In this document: piece by piece, positions 1 through 11,070 of the stretch
Position numbering within the stretch: the first letter of the stretch is position 1
How the letters are laid out: the number at the start of each line of letters is the position of its first letter
Assembly: GCA_026168455.1 (NCBI GenBank)
Contig: CM047426.1
Location: forward strand, 4,023,501-4,087,500
DNA length: 64,000 nt
Direction: 5' to 3'
From: Theocolax elegans
Lineage: Eukaryota; Arthropoda; Insecta; Hymenoptera; Cerocephalidae
Translations under genes and position numbers: made by a program
The notes under the pieces: model-generated
The model's input: the letters and a program-made list of their open reading frames with translations, nothing else
Database searches by the model: none
What the model was told of the DNA's origin: nothing

Positions 1-265
1 GGCTTGACGTTTTGATTTTTTCAGAAAAAATAAATTTGTTAATAATAATTGAATAAACAATTTTCAATCGGTAATTATTGGTCTAAATATGCATGCATTT
101 CAACCCAAAAATCAGAATTAAATTACGGATCTAAAAATCTGAAAAAAGTTGAATATGCTGTTCAAAACATGCCTAAGGGCATGGCATTCAGGATTTTATC
201 AAAAATTTATTCTTTTATTTATAAAAAAATATTAAAAATGACCATTTTCTGAGTACGACATCCCC
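1..265. mobile_element. GGGGATGT/TTAA-type MITE, right-hand part
   Basis: The window opens inside a repeat that ends in GACATCCCC followed by TTAA (266-269). Its body (a run ending in GAGTAAACAA-like sequence, then a CGGTAAT motif, then a CATTTTCTGAGT motif before the terminus) matches the copy at 29,904-30,199 in order and spacing. The left end is outside the window. A 67-codon open frame in it is incidental: the other copy does not keep it open. Confidence 0.6.
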
Positions 266-269
266 TTAA

Positions 270-1670
270 ATAGTATTTTATTTATTTATTTAATGCGTTT
301 GGCGTCTTCTTTGTTTACTGTATTTGTGCAATTTAAGTGTTATTTTTTCTTTTTTGCACTCAATACGTTTAGTGGTTTTTTCTGTATTTGAATGTTTTTT
401 TATATTACGGGTTTCAGAATTTTTTTCTGTTTTACGTAATATTTTCTTTTTTTTATATTCGAAGGGTTTAGTATTTTTTTACGTGACGTACGTGTTTCTT
501 TTTATTAAAAGCGCTTTGTGTTTTCTTGGGGCTTATCGAGTTATTATTTTAGAGGTAACTAAATTTGTTTTATTTACGTTTTAACAAAATTTGTGATTAT
601 TACTATTTTTTTTAAATTTGTAGCTTGATCAAATAAATTTTTTTTCGTTTGCCTTATTTAACGGGTTATTTTCAGGATTAATTCGTTTACCATAGCTTTT
701 GTTATGGGTTATTATCCTGAAATAAAAGTTTAACAAATTCAATAAAATATTTGTTGAACGCGTTCGAAATAACATTTGATTAAAAATAAAAAAAGTATTT
801 AGTAATTGTAAAATACATCATCTCGTTTTTTGTAGTTTAAACGTATCCAACTAAAATATATTTAGATAGATTGCAAAATTTTTGGTCAAATGATTTTACT
901 ATTTTTTTTTACTGTTTTTCATTAATATTTTTACAATTTGTGAAGTTACTTTATTAGTATTTTAATTAGAATTATTAATTTCCTTCGTTTAACACGATTA
1001 TTGTTAATTTCTAATTGTAAAATATTAATGGGTAATAATTTTTTAAGTAACTATATTAAAAATATACTTTCGTTTTATCGAGATTTTTCATTATTTTTTA
1101 TCACGAATTAGAAGTTTATAGATGAATAAATTCATTATATCATTTTTTATTGAACAATGACTAAATATTTCGAATTTATAATTAAATGGTTATTGATTAT
1201 TTTTATCGAAAATGGTGATTATTTTTATTACAAATCATAAATTAAAGGGTTTAATGTATTTATCTCTATTATACGAGTTTTCCGTTTTTTATAATTTTAT
1301 AATTATATTTACTTATTTTATTTTTTTATTTATCGACTTTTTCGAACATCAAACATTTCATCAAGTAAAATGTCATCACTTTTTAATGCACGTTCTTTTA
1401 TATTCTTTAATCGATATCAGTATAAAATAAATATATAATTATAAAGGATAAATTGAAAATTTGAATTTCATTCTTACAGTTATCAAATTAATTCTCTTTA
1501 AATTTTCAAAAATCTTAATTATTCAATACTATAACAAAAAAACGATGCTTATTTAATTGTGAAACTTATTTTCCTCGATTTAATATTTGATACCTCAAAG
1601 TCTGCGTCTTCGAACAATCTCACACCAAAATTTTAAATTTAAAATCGTACACGTACGCGTACACACAGTT
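270..1670. other. AT-rich gene-free DNA
   Basis: Very AT-rich sequence with T-runs and short open frames of low-complexity Phe/Leu/Ile composition. I see no splice-flanked exon, RNA gene or repeat boundary here. Confidence 0.6.
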
Positions 1671-1685
1671 ATTTAAAAAAATATA

Positions 1686-1749
1686 AAATATTATTATATA
1701 TTTTTTACACATTTAAATAAATATTATTATATATTTTTTACACATTTAA
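1686..1749. repeat. Two-copy tandem repeat, period about 33 bp
   Basis: Two nearly identical copies of an AT-rich unit containing TTTTTTACACATTTAA lie head to tail. It is a small local duplication with no coding content. Confidence 0.75.
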
Positions 1750-1764
1750 ACATTCTTTATTACA

Positions 1765-1960
1765 TGTTGACTCAGATTACAGGGATCTACATTTTCATAT
1801 TCAAGAATCGTGTTTAAAATATTAAATTGATAATTGGGAAAAATTCATAAAAATACTACGTAACGGAAAACTCGACGTGGCGGTTTTTGAAAAAAATATT
1901 TTTTCAATTAATCTCAAGTAAACAAGATTTGATCGATTATTTCATAAGTACTATTTCTAA
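1765..1960. mobile_element. Relic of the GGGGATGT/TTAA MITE family
   Basis: The sequence carries the family's diagnostic ATTACAGGGATCTAC box near its left end. This is followed by a TTTTCAT stretch, a GGGAAAAATTCATA motif, and a TTCAATTAATCTCAAGTAAACAA-like segment, in the same order as the copies at 29,904 and 10,749. The terminal GGGGATGT itself is lost. Confidence 0.5.
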
Positions 1961-2249
1961 GGAAAAATTATATTGATGTTAACAATTTCAAAATTTACAG
2001 TACATAACCTTTTCAGGGTTCGACGAACAGTCTTGTTTTACCAACATGGATAAATTAATTTTTTATAAAAAAAATAAGAATTTATTGTAGAAATAAGACT
2101 TGTCTCCACTTATTATACTTACTAAGAATCTAACGTAATCTTTTATTTAGCGTCCATATTTAAGATACCTTTTATTGTTTTGATAAAACGTTTTTTGAAA
2201 GAGTAAACTGTAAATCCTGAGCAACATATTTTTTGAAAATGCATGCAAT

Positions 2250-2500
2250 ACGGGAGTGATAGTTAAATTACAAGATTTTAACTAAAATACGAAATTAAAA
2301 TCTGAAAAAATTCGTACGAAATGTCTAAATGAAATAGAAGAAGCTGACAGAGTGAATTAATCGAAATAATAAATTTTAAATAAATAAGTACATAATCACT
2401 AACCGTAACGATAGAGTGCAAAAGTTAATCATCCGAGCAAATAAGATAGAGTTTTACAAAGATCTTATCAAAAAAAATCCCAACCGTATATTGTTGATAA
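2250..2500. mobile_element. Diverged relic of the same MITE family
   Basis: A GGGAGTGATAGTTAAATTAC start resembles the left end of the copy at 10,749. It is followed by an AATCTGAAAAAATTCGTACG motif and a GAAGCTGACAGAG motif, as in the copy at 42,218. It is heavily diverged, and its right boundary is not clear. Confidence 0.4.
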
Positions 2501-2699
2501 AAAAATAATTATGATACCTACACTAATTTTCTTTTACATCTTAAACCGAAAGAACAAGAAAAAAAATTATCCACACCGTGAAACAATAATAAATATGGAC
2601 GCGCGTTGATTTCAATATAATTAAAACGGAACGGTTTCTCGTGTAATTAAAAGTAACAATATTAATGGATTTGGCTAGAGTCTAGACAGCTGAAGGAAT

Positions 2700-3480
2700 T
2701 GGATGAACCCACTCTGCATACTAATGTTTGACAACTCCTGTTATACATACGTAACATATATATCTATATATACAGAAGCGCGCAGCATCATCGACGTTCC
2801 TACTATTAAAAAAAAATATTTTTTTACATTTGCATCATTTGCTTTCTATCCAACTGTCTTTCTAATCTTTTCGTCGTTTAAAATCTTTCACACCAAATGT
2901 ATATCGACGCACACGCAATTTGATTTATCAGTATTTCGAGAAAAATCAGATTATTATATACGTATACTCAATCCGTTCGAATCGACAGCAACAATTTTTA
3001 AAATCCTACTTTCCGACTCGCAACTGTCAAACTTCTCAATACAGATTTTCCTTCGATCCAACTTTTATCCCGACGGGAAAATCGAGAAAGAAAATCTTGA
3101 CTTCGGAATAGTGTATATACATGCGCGAAATCCATTTATATGTCCGTGAGCGCTTGCACGCACATACGCTCACATGCACATTTTTTTATAGAAGAGAGTG
3201 GCAAAAATGCTCTTTACGCACAGAGTATGGGTCTCGGTTGGTTCGGCCCATATCCACTAAAAAAACACATAAGAATAGACAAACACATGTATGTATATAC
3301 ATTATTTATCATCCCTATTTTACCGACAAACGCGATAATTGGTAATAAATCTGGAAATAAAATAGTATATGTGGAAAAATAAGAGAAGAAGCGCTTTTGT
3401 TCATCAAAAATCTAAATGTATGCTGAATTTGAAATTAAAATATTATTGCGGTTTCGAGAAATGTCTTACCAAAAATATGA
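2700..3480. other. Less AT-rich stretch with overlapping open frames, coding not supported
   Basis: This stretch has more C and G than its surroundings (for example GCGCGCAGCATCATCGACG). It contains an ATG-initiated open frame of 148 codons at 2703-3149 (+) and shorter overlapping frames to 3581. The 148-residue product is rich in Phe, Ile, Ser and Tyr, shows no domain I recognise, and has no splice sites or regulatory context arguing for a gene. Its length probably reflects the lower local AT content. A short lineage-specific gene or a conserved non-coding element cannot be excluded. Confidence 0.2.
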
Positions 3481-3492
3481 ACATAACCTTAA

Positions 3493-4006
3493 GGGGATGT
3501 CGGACCTATAGCCTCCATCAAAAGCCGCTCGATCTCACGGCTTCGAATGGCGCTGTAGTCAGGTGTCGATTTCTACGTTAAACGTACTTAAAACATAAAT
3601 TATAAATTTTACAGCTACATAGAGCCGTTGAAAGATACTTTCCCCCCTAGCTATGACTAAACTTAAGGTATTTATAATATTACTCTTGGCAGCAAATGTT
3701 TATTTTTTTAAAGAAATGTGAAATACGTTGCGTGTAGCATTACCGCAGATATAGATTCATTGAATATGAGACGTATTTCACATTTCTTTAAAAAAATAAA
3801 CATTTTCTGCCAAGAGTAATATTATAATTACCTTAAGTTTAGTCATAGCTAGGGGGGAAAGTATCTTTCAACGGCTCTATGTAGCTGTAAAATTTATAAT
3901 TTATGTTTTAAGTACGTCTTACGTAGAAATCGACACCTGACTACAGCGCCATTCGAAGCCGTGAGATCGAGCGGCTTTTGATGGAGGCTATAGCTCCGAC
4001 ATCCCC
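3493..4006. mobile_element. Foldback (hairpin) element with 236 bp arms and TTAA flanks
   Basis: Two 236 bp arms (3493-3728 and 3771-4006) are near-perfect reverse complements with only a handful of mismatches, separated by a 42 bp loop. The element begins GGGGATGTCGGA and ends TCCGACATCCCC. It is flanked on both sides by TTAA (3489-3492, 4007-4010), the target duplication expected of piggyBac-superfamily transposition. A TA duplication (Tc1/mariner) is also compatible because TTAA contains TA. The terminus is the same as in the GGGGATGT MITE family elsewhere in the window, but the interior is different. It has no coding capacity, so it is non-autonomous. If transcribed it would form a very long double-stranded hairpin RNA. 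Confidence 0.9.
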
Positions 4007-4489
4007 TTAACAGAGTACACAGACTTGAGATATTTGGTTAGGGATGGTATTCAAAAACGTAATAATATTTTAGTCTGAAATTTACCATGTATATTTAAGT
4101 TATGAATAAACGAAGGAGCCCCTTCTTTTATTTTTTCCACAGTCTTTTATTTTTTATAGTAGAAATTCAACATTTGAAGGTTAAATAAAACTCTAATTTT
4201 GCCATTAATTGGACATTTATTGGCTATTTTATGACACTTGGCCATTTTTTGGCTTAAAAAACGTTACATTTATGATCAGATTTCTTCTAGGCAATTAATT
4301 AACCGAAATTGACTAAGGGACCCCTTTATTGTAAATAAAAAAAACATGTCAAGTTTATACGCAACGTTCGTTGACAACATTCGCCAACCTCTTCAAAATA
4401 ATCTCGTCAAACAAAAATTTTAGGGGCTTTCTCGTTAATTATTATTTTTTTCATAAATCGTTAAAATTAATCAAGTTTTTAAATAAAAA

Positions 4490-4650
4490 TTCAAATTTCG
4501 ATGGAGAAACTCATAATAATTAGAGATAATTCAATGACCCAATAACTAATAATTATTAAAAAAAATCAGTTTCAGCATCAAAATTTATATAAATAGAATT
4601 ACAATTTTTGTGATGGAGAAACTCATTTTTAATTGCATATTTGGTTATTT
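4490..4650. repeat. Dispersed repeat with GATGGAGAAACTCAT boxes
   Basis: Two direct copies of GATGGAGAAACTCAT (about 4500 and 4612) flank an AATAACTAATAATTATT segment. The same box and the CCCAATAAC/AATAATTATT interior recur at 45,822-46,030, where the box occurs at both ends in inverted orientation. It is probably an old non-autonomous element of unknown class. Confidence 0.45.
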
Positions 4651-4779
4651 TTCAACGATCGAATAGTAAATTGATTCTCATACAATCAACAAACTTCTTG
4701 GAAACAAATAAGATTATCTCTCAACTTAAAAACACATCTTGAGGTCGAGAATGAATCTGTGCTAAAACACTTGAACATA

Positions 4780-6215
4780 TTTCGATGTACATAGCGTCTC
4801 CATTAGAAAACATTTAATATATGTATTGAAAATTGACCAAGAGCACTAAAGGTAGCTGAAGTTATACCAACACACAAAAATGATAAACACTCGATGAATA
4901 ATTTTAGATCTATATCAATTGTATCCAACAAAGCTAAGATTTTTTAAAAATTATACATGTACGCCTACCCAGTTTCTTTCATGAATCAAAAGTCATATCA
5001 GAAAATCAATTCGGATTTACTAAAAATAAAAGAGCTAAAGGTGCATTAAATATCTTTACGGAAATAGTGTATAATAGGATAGACTTTAATGAATCTACTA
5101 TTGCTGCCTTTTTGGAGTGAGAGGCACATCACTTACATTGGAGAGCTTCTTCACGAATAGATATCAACTTGTAAAAACGAAAAATGGCAGAAACTCTAGT
5201 TTACCACTTACTGTAGGAGTTCCACAAGGAACTATTTTCGGACCGTTGTTGTTTCTTATTTACATTAATGATATCTTGGACGTCCAAACTGAATGAATGT
5301 TTACAAGATATACAAAATTGGATTGCGAGTAATAAACTATTTTTGTATGTGTCGAAAACTACGTATATGTATTTTGGTTGCTACAGAGACAGTGTACCAA
5401 CTGAACTAGAAATTAAGATAATGGATTATGCAATTGAAGTCTTGATTCATAGTCACTTAAAGTGGGATCAGTAGATTATATACATAACAATTAGAACTAG
5501 ATATATGCTATTCATATTTAAAAAATACTGACTGTGTTTTAATCGAAATGTTTGCGCTATGCTCTATTTCACAGTGTTGTCACTTATGCGATATTAGCAA
5601 TAAGAATTATTAAAATTATATTGAAAAAAAGAAGGATAAATGTCCCTTAACAATTAAACAAGTTTATGTATTTAATTCAATAATATATTACTACTCAGAA
5701 CTGAAAAAGGAGAACTAGAAGCAAGCAATGAAAATTACCAAATATTAAAAAATCTATTTGTTATAAAAGTTCTAAATATAATGCTATTAAATATTTTAAC
5801 ACGTGGACACTTGATCTGAAAATATTAAATCCTTATATAAAAAGTGATTGCCGGATGTTGTAAAGCCAAGTGAAACGGCTATGTGATTGGTTTACGTTTT
5901 GCGCATGCGTCTAAAACATTGTAGGTTAGATTTGGCAGCGCGGGAAAAATGTAATGTTTGAATTTTCTTGACAAAATCGGAGTATAATAAATCATGAATA
6001 AATATATTATTAAAAATTGTTGTTTTAAGTAAATAAGTAAGTAAAAACAAAAAAAATTATATAAAAATTACTTTTCAGAATTTGTATTTACATTTGTATT
6101 TACATTACTGTATCACTATAGGATGTATATTATGTCATATATACTTGTATATTTAGATTTTAACTGCATATTGTACTATTCAGGTAAATAAATAAATAAG
6201 TAAATAAATAAATAT
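4780..6215 (+). mobile_element. Degraded non-LTR retrotransposon (LINE), 3' portion
   Basis: Reverse-transcriptase fragments (see the entry at 4849-5474) are followed by about 700 bp of non-coding sequence. The end is an AAATAAATAAATAAGTAAAT-type simple tail at about 6184-6213, the usual 3' end of several insect LINE clades. The 5' end is not present or not recognisable. A GC-richer patch at 5875-5960 (containing TTTGGCAGCGCGGGAAAAA) may be a separate insertion. A related tail in the opposite orientation lies at 12,491. The order of the preserved RT blocks fits the Jockey/CR1/I group, but the exact clade cannot be told by eye. Confidence 0.75.
4849..5474 (+). pseudogene. Broken LINE reverse transcriptase
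   Basis: The intact family enzyme copies element RNA into DNA at a nicked chromosomal target. Four blocks are readable on the plus strand, separated by stops, frameshifts and deletions. They are: KVAEVIPTHKNDKHSMNNFR at 4849-4908, continuing into a typical RT finger; ENQFGFTKNK and following to about 5120; SFFTNRYQLVKTK leading into GVPQGTIFGPLLFLIYIND at 5216-5272 (RT motif B region); and the thumb-like block SKLNECLQDIQNWIASNKL then KTTYMYFG at 5283-5400. The catalytic motif A block (usually FLDxxKAFDT) is deleted between the second and third blocks. The YADD box (motif C) is deleted between IND and SKLNE, with a frame change at about 5270. It cannot encode an active enzyme. Confidence 0.85.
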
Positions 6216-9200
6216 ATAAAGAAAATGATATTCTTTTTTTAAAGATTAATCAAGTTTCTTTTTAGATTAGAAAACACTTTCATAAAAAAATCACACATTA
6301 TTATATTACCTTAACTGTAGATAATATAAAAAAAAAGGAACTTGGTTAATTTTAAAAAAAAGGACTAAATTTTCTTTTTTCAAAGAAAAAGTTACGGTAT
6401 AAGTGAACCTTAATCAGTTTCAAAACTTTTCTCATGTGGACTGTAGGTATGTAAGTATAGGTTACGCGATTAAAAAGTTGAAAGGAAAAAAAGGGGAACA
6501 GAATTTGTACCTTTTGATGTCTTTTTTTTCTTCGCTCAACTTTTACACATTTTGCATAAACGCGCACACGTATAGACACGTACAATTAACTCGATCACAC
6601 TGGTAGTATATAAACGCGTTGCATAATACGAAATTGACTTTGATTAAAAAAGAGAATTGTAATTTAAATACATATATAACTTTTATGTAATTATATTTTT
6701 TATAATAAAACATAAATAAATAAATATTTTTAAATAAAATACATGCTCATATGTTGTATTTTATGTGCAAAGTTGTATGTTCCGAATGGAAATATTTTTA
6801 TTGTTCCTGAAGAGAGGAAAAAAAAACGTATGAATCACAAATTTAATTAGATTTTTTCTATCTAGCAGTAGATTCAATTTATAGATTTGTGTGTATGTAT
6901 GTATATGCGAAGAAGCTGAAACGTCGAAAACGGAAAAGCAATTTCAATTCGAATTTAGTACAAGTCGGATGTGGCCGTCGGATAGAGAAGAAAAAAATTA
7001 TTGAAATTTCAAGACGTCTTGTATATCCAGTCGGGATCTTTAAATTATGGAATTACACTTCGATTTTCAAATATTGAATTATCGCGAACACCGAGCAAGT
7101 GTATTTAGCCGTTGCAGGAAAAAGAATTATTTTTAGGCGAAATTATTTTTTTATGCGTTTTTTGAAAGTAGAGGTTAGAGTTAAAATATTACTGAAATAA
7201 ATGTGAAGTAGAGATATAACCTCAAATTTTAGTAATAATAAAACAAATTAAGCCTGAATACAATGATGTGCCCCTTCATGAAACCAAGTTACAGACTTTA
7301 AAAAATAACATGTTTCACTTACATAAAATGTTAACTATTCTAGATTTGCATATATATATTTTTACAAAATGTTTGATTGCTTATATCTCTGAAAATAATT
7401 TATTAAATATGTTGAAAAAAAATTGTGGAAATAGAACATAATACGAACAAATATATTAAAACTTATCTAAATATTATAAAAAAATTATAAAAAAAAATTG
7501 TACACTGCCTAACTGTATACTTTCTATAAGTGAACTTTCGGTAAATATTAACACATTTGTTTATTATTAGTAATTGCTTCTGATGACGGAGTGATAATTA
7601 TTTTAAATAATTGAAACTACTGGTATATCCGTCCAATAATTTTTATTTTCTACATTTTTTAATATCCTTTAATATATTACAGATATCAATGAAATAGTTC
7701 TTTACTTCATGTCCAAATAAATTATTAATCCATCTTAAGAAATAATTAGAGTGGATATCTTTCCTGTTCTGAAGAAGTAATCTTATATGAAATATGCAGA
7801 TTTAAGATTACTTCTACAAGTCGAAGGTCGCCGTCACTATGCGGTCAGTTCGTCAATATTCTATACGATTTATTTTGTTACTCGAAAGGAAAGTGATAAT
7901 TAAAAATTTTGACTCGAAGGTGGTTCATTTTTGCTAAGTAACCCTATGTTATGAGTGAAAAAATCAGAGTAAGTAAAAATTGTCCTATATCCAAAATTTT
8001 CATACCACTGGTTGAAATAATGATGAAAAATCCTATAATTTTAAGACCTTTCTACAAAAGAGAAAATATGTTATGATTTAACAAAAACAATAAAATAAAA
8101 TTTTCTTCCATATACTGCAATTTTTAACTTACTTAAAATAAATCTTTGACTGAATACTCGTTCACTCAACTCTGGCTTTAAAGGATTAATTTTGTCACTC
8201 AAAAAATCTTTGAACTACGAAACCTTTCAAATCACCTTTACACATTTTTTTTTCTTCGTCGCTAAGTTAAGTAAAATTGCAATTAGCGAAAAAGTGGAGA
8301 ACAACGGAAAAAAAGTATGTGACACAAGTGTAATCCAAAGCCATTGTGACTCTTTGGTAGTGTGTATACTGGGGTTGCATTCAAGCAGGCGCACCGAGAG
8401 TACCCTACTTTGCACGTATAACTAGTTTCGTATTAGTACCGACGGTTTCAACTTTTAACACACACCAAAAATATTAGACGTTTTATTATACATTGAACGT
8501 TACGCGTAAAAATGCTTTTATAACAAAATTTAAATGAAAATTGTATCGAAATAAACTAAAATAATAATACTATTGATATAGAAAACACTTTTTAAAAAAA
8601 TTTTTATCTTATATTTCATTTATTTATTATTTCGTGTCATTTTATTTTTATACATTTTTTTATTTAGTTAATTTTTGATAATTTTATTTTTATCTTGACT
8701 TTAATTAATTTTTATTTAATTTCATTTTATTTTTGTTTTATTACAAATTATTTTTTTCATTTTTTATATTTTTTACCTCTAAGTTTAATATCTAGATTTT
8801 GTTTTGGTATTTATTGGTTTTTTATACATGTGGGGATTGAAATAAATAAAAGACGATAATTTTGAATAAACAAATTTAAATACTTTAATATAATGTTACG
8901 AGAAAGGATAAGTATTTACTGTAGACTGAACTAAGAAGGATGCCTGAAACTAAGAAAGCATCAAAAATACTACGCATTATGCTCATACTGCACACATATC
9001 GACAATAAGCTAGTTATAAAATGGTCAGTTAGACCGTCCGCCGAGGACGCCGATGCACTCACAAGCAGTGCCATAAAACCCTTCTTTTTGTCACCTTTAC
9101 CGAAACAAACATCCAAGCTATAGTCGAGTGATTTTTGTAAACTACATTTTATTCACATTATTTTACTTGTTTATTCCAACAATATTAATAAAGTGAATTA

Positions 9201-9250
9201 TTTCCTGTGTTTTTTTTTCATTTATAAGTGTAATGTCACATCCATTTTTA
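6216..9250. other. Gene-free AT-rich DNA
   Basis: No convincing coding exon or RNA gene is visible. Open frames of 60-77 codons (6352-7077, 8192-8425) overlap on both strands and show no domains. A less AT-rich patch at 8890-9120 begins TGTTACGAG and contains a TATAAAATGGTCAGTT promoter-like string. It may be a decayed LTR, but no matching right end was found. A T-rich block at 8590-8830 is low complexity. Confidence 0.5.
7773..7815. repeat. Short perfect inverted repeat (13 bp stem, 17 bp loop)
   Basis: AGAAGTAATCTTA at 7773-7785 is the exact reverse complement of TAAGATTACTTCT at 7803-7815. It could be an isolated stem-loop or a relic of a transposon end. No T-run or gene context suggests a function. 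Confidence 0.6.
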
Positions 9251-9251
9251 G

Positions 9252-9663
9252 GTATTATTACACAGGTCTTCAATAAAGGATGTTTTAACTGTTCTAAATA
9301 GTGAAAGGTCATTTCCTAAGTGAGTTTTCCTTTTTTTATATCCTAACCTATAAGTGCTAAAATCGCGATATTTTTGGCTATGTGTGAGGTTATGTAGCAT
9401 CATCGTATTCTTTGTTCCTCAACAAACAACTAATGGCACAAAGTGTAAGTCATGTTCTTTCAAATGCTGTTGAGTTTGTTTAAATAGCTTATTTTTACAT
9501 AGAGATATCTCATTTTGAAGTTAACATAACCTTAAATACAGCCAAAAACGCGATTTTTGCACTTTTAGGTTAGGATATTCAAATTCTATATGAAAAATTA
9601 CTTCGGAAATGATCCTTTACTTTCTTAGAACAAAACCATGTTGACCTGTGTCATTATTAGCAC
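9252..9663. mobile_element. Foldback element, arms about 145 bp
   Basis: The left arm (9252 to about 9400) begins GTATTATTACACAGGTC and includes ATCCTAACCTATAAGTGC. The right arm (about 9518-9663) carries the reverse complement of these, including GCACTTTTAGGTTAGGAT and GACCTGTGTCATTATTAGCAC, so the two pair along most of their length. They are separated by a loop of about 120 bp and clearly less similar than the arms at 3493. No terminal duplication was identified. It has no coding capacity. Confidence 0.75.
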
Positions 9664-10745
9664 AATAGACTATTCTTCATTTCGAAAATCCTAAAAAAAA
9701 CGTCGTGGCTATTCGCACCAACAATCCAAATAAATATATCTATATAAGGACATACGATATACCCTCATTGTAAAATTAAGAAACGTACCATCCGTCCACA
9801 GCTACTAACCAACTTACAGTTGGTCTTTTATGCATAGCCTAGAGGTTGTTACTTCACTTTGTGATTTGTGACACCTAGTGATAGTTTCTCGAACTAAAAA
9901 CTACGTGGAAAAAAAATACAAGGCCTAAATAGAACTTACCTATATATAAAAAAAAGAAAATATAATGATATCGATCAGTGGGATAGAATACAACTTGGCA
10001 AAAAAATTTAATAAAATCGAGAAAACTTTTTGTAAAATTTATATTTGTAGTAGGAACAAAAAAGAAAACAAAGCTTGCCTATATATGCTCTCCTTTCTAG
10101 AAAAATGTCAATTGAAAATATAAGCAAGTTGTAAGCAACAAATGTATAATAAATGAACTGTAAGTAAATAAATCTCATATGAGATTTAAAATAATCAATA
10201 AAAAAAACATATATATATATAATTTTCTTTACAACTACAAAATTCGAAAAAGCAATATATACACCCACGATAACAAACGTGAAATATAAATTCATATTTC
10301 GTATATTGCTGATTATAAATACATAATTGTTTGCACATGCGTTTACCTCGTTGTGAAAAAAAAATAATAACACCATTACGGATTTCTATATATATAATAA
10401 GATAACAAAGTTATAAAATTGCGTATTGCGAATGTTACACCAACTTTTCGCATATGCTGGTTGACGTATACACGCGTATAATTTTTCAGTGTATTCAGGG
10501 AAACTGTAACGTATAAAATTAGCGGAGCATTCATTCCCCGTGTATATACATATGTACCTGTAAAATGTAAATTCCGCGCATTTGATTGCCACCTCGAATT
10601 GGAAATTTTGCAAAAACAATAAAGATGATAATAACTAATCAAATATTATTCAGTGAATTGTTAAAAATGAAAAATTGTCATATTGATATAATGATTGAAT
10701 TTATTCTAATTAATGTCAGTTCGTATAAATAATGATATAATTGAG
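9664..10745. other. Gene-free AT-rich DNA
   Basis: Open frames on the minus strand (10,008-10,376 with 122 codons, and 10,376-10,642) encode low-complexity Phe/Tyr/Ile-rich strings. They overlap each other and have no splice or domain support, so I do not call them genes. Confidence 0.5.
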
Positions 10746-10748
10746 TTT

Positions 10749-11070
10749 ATTAAGGAGTCGTGATAGCTAAATTACAGGGATCTATTTATTAAACTAGAAA
10801 TCTGGGAAAATTCATACGCGACACTTGAGTAAGAACCTGACAGAGAGATTTTTTTTTAAATAATTATTTTTAAATTAATTAAAAATTAATAACCACTTCC
10901 CGACGGTAATGATTAGGTGAAAAGTCCTTACGGCATGCACGAAAATCTCGATCATTTAGTGATAAAAAATCTTTACACAAAAGAAGTAGAAGAGCGTTAC
11001 AGAAAGATTTTTTACAATAAGTCAACCTATTGTTAATTAAACAATAAATATAGATTCCAATTTTCTTAGT
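10749..11070. mobile_element. GGGGATGT/TTAA MITE family copy, diverged
   Basis: A TTAAGGAG terminus is followed by AAATTACAGGGATCTATTTA, a CTGGGAAAATTCATACG motif, and a CTGACAGAGAGATTTTTTTT motif. Then come GTAGAAGAGCGTTACAGAAAG and an AACCTATTGTTAATTAAACA motif. All blocks occur in the same order in the copy at 42,218-42,552. The right terminus is decayed. Confidence 0.7.

Noticed and set aside
2703..3149. 148-codon ATG-initiated ORF
   Set aside because: Lower AT content here makes long frames likely. Overlapping frames of similar quality exist, and no domain is recognisable. Kept only as a described stretch.
8894..9240. Possible solo LTR beginning TGTTACGAG with a TATAAAA-like string and AATAAAG
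   Set aside because: No matching CA-ending right terminus or target duplication could be found, so the boundaries are not supported.
10008..10376. 122-codon minus-strand ORF with a hydrophobic, membrane-like product
   Set aside because: Composition is what AT-rich DNA gives by chance (Phe/Ile/Tyr/Leu). There is no signal or loop pattern, no splice sites, and it overlaps other random frames.
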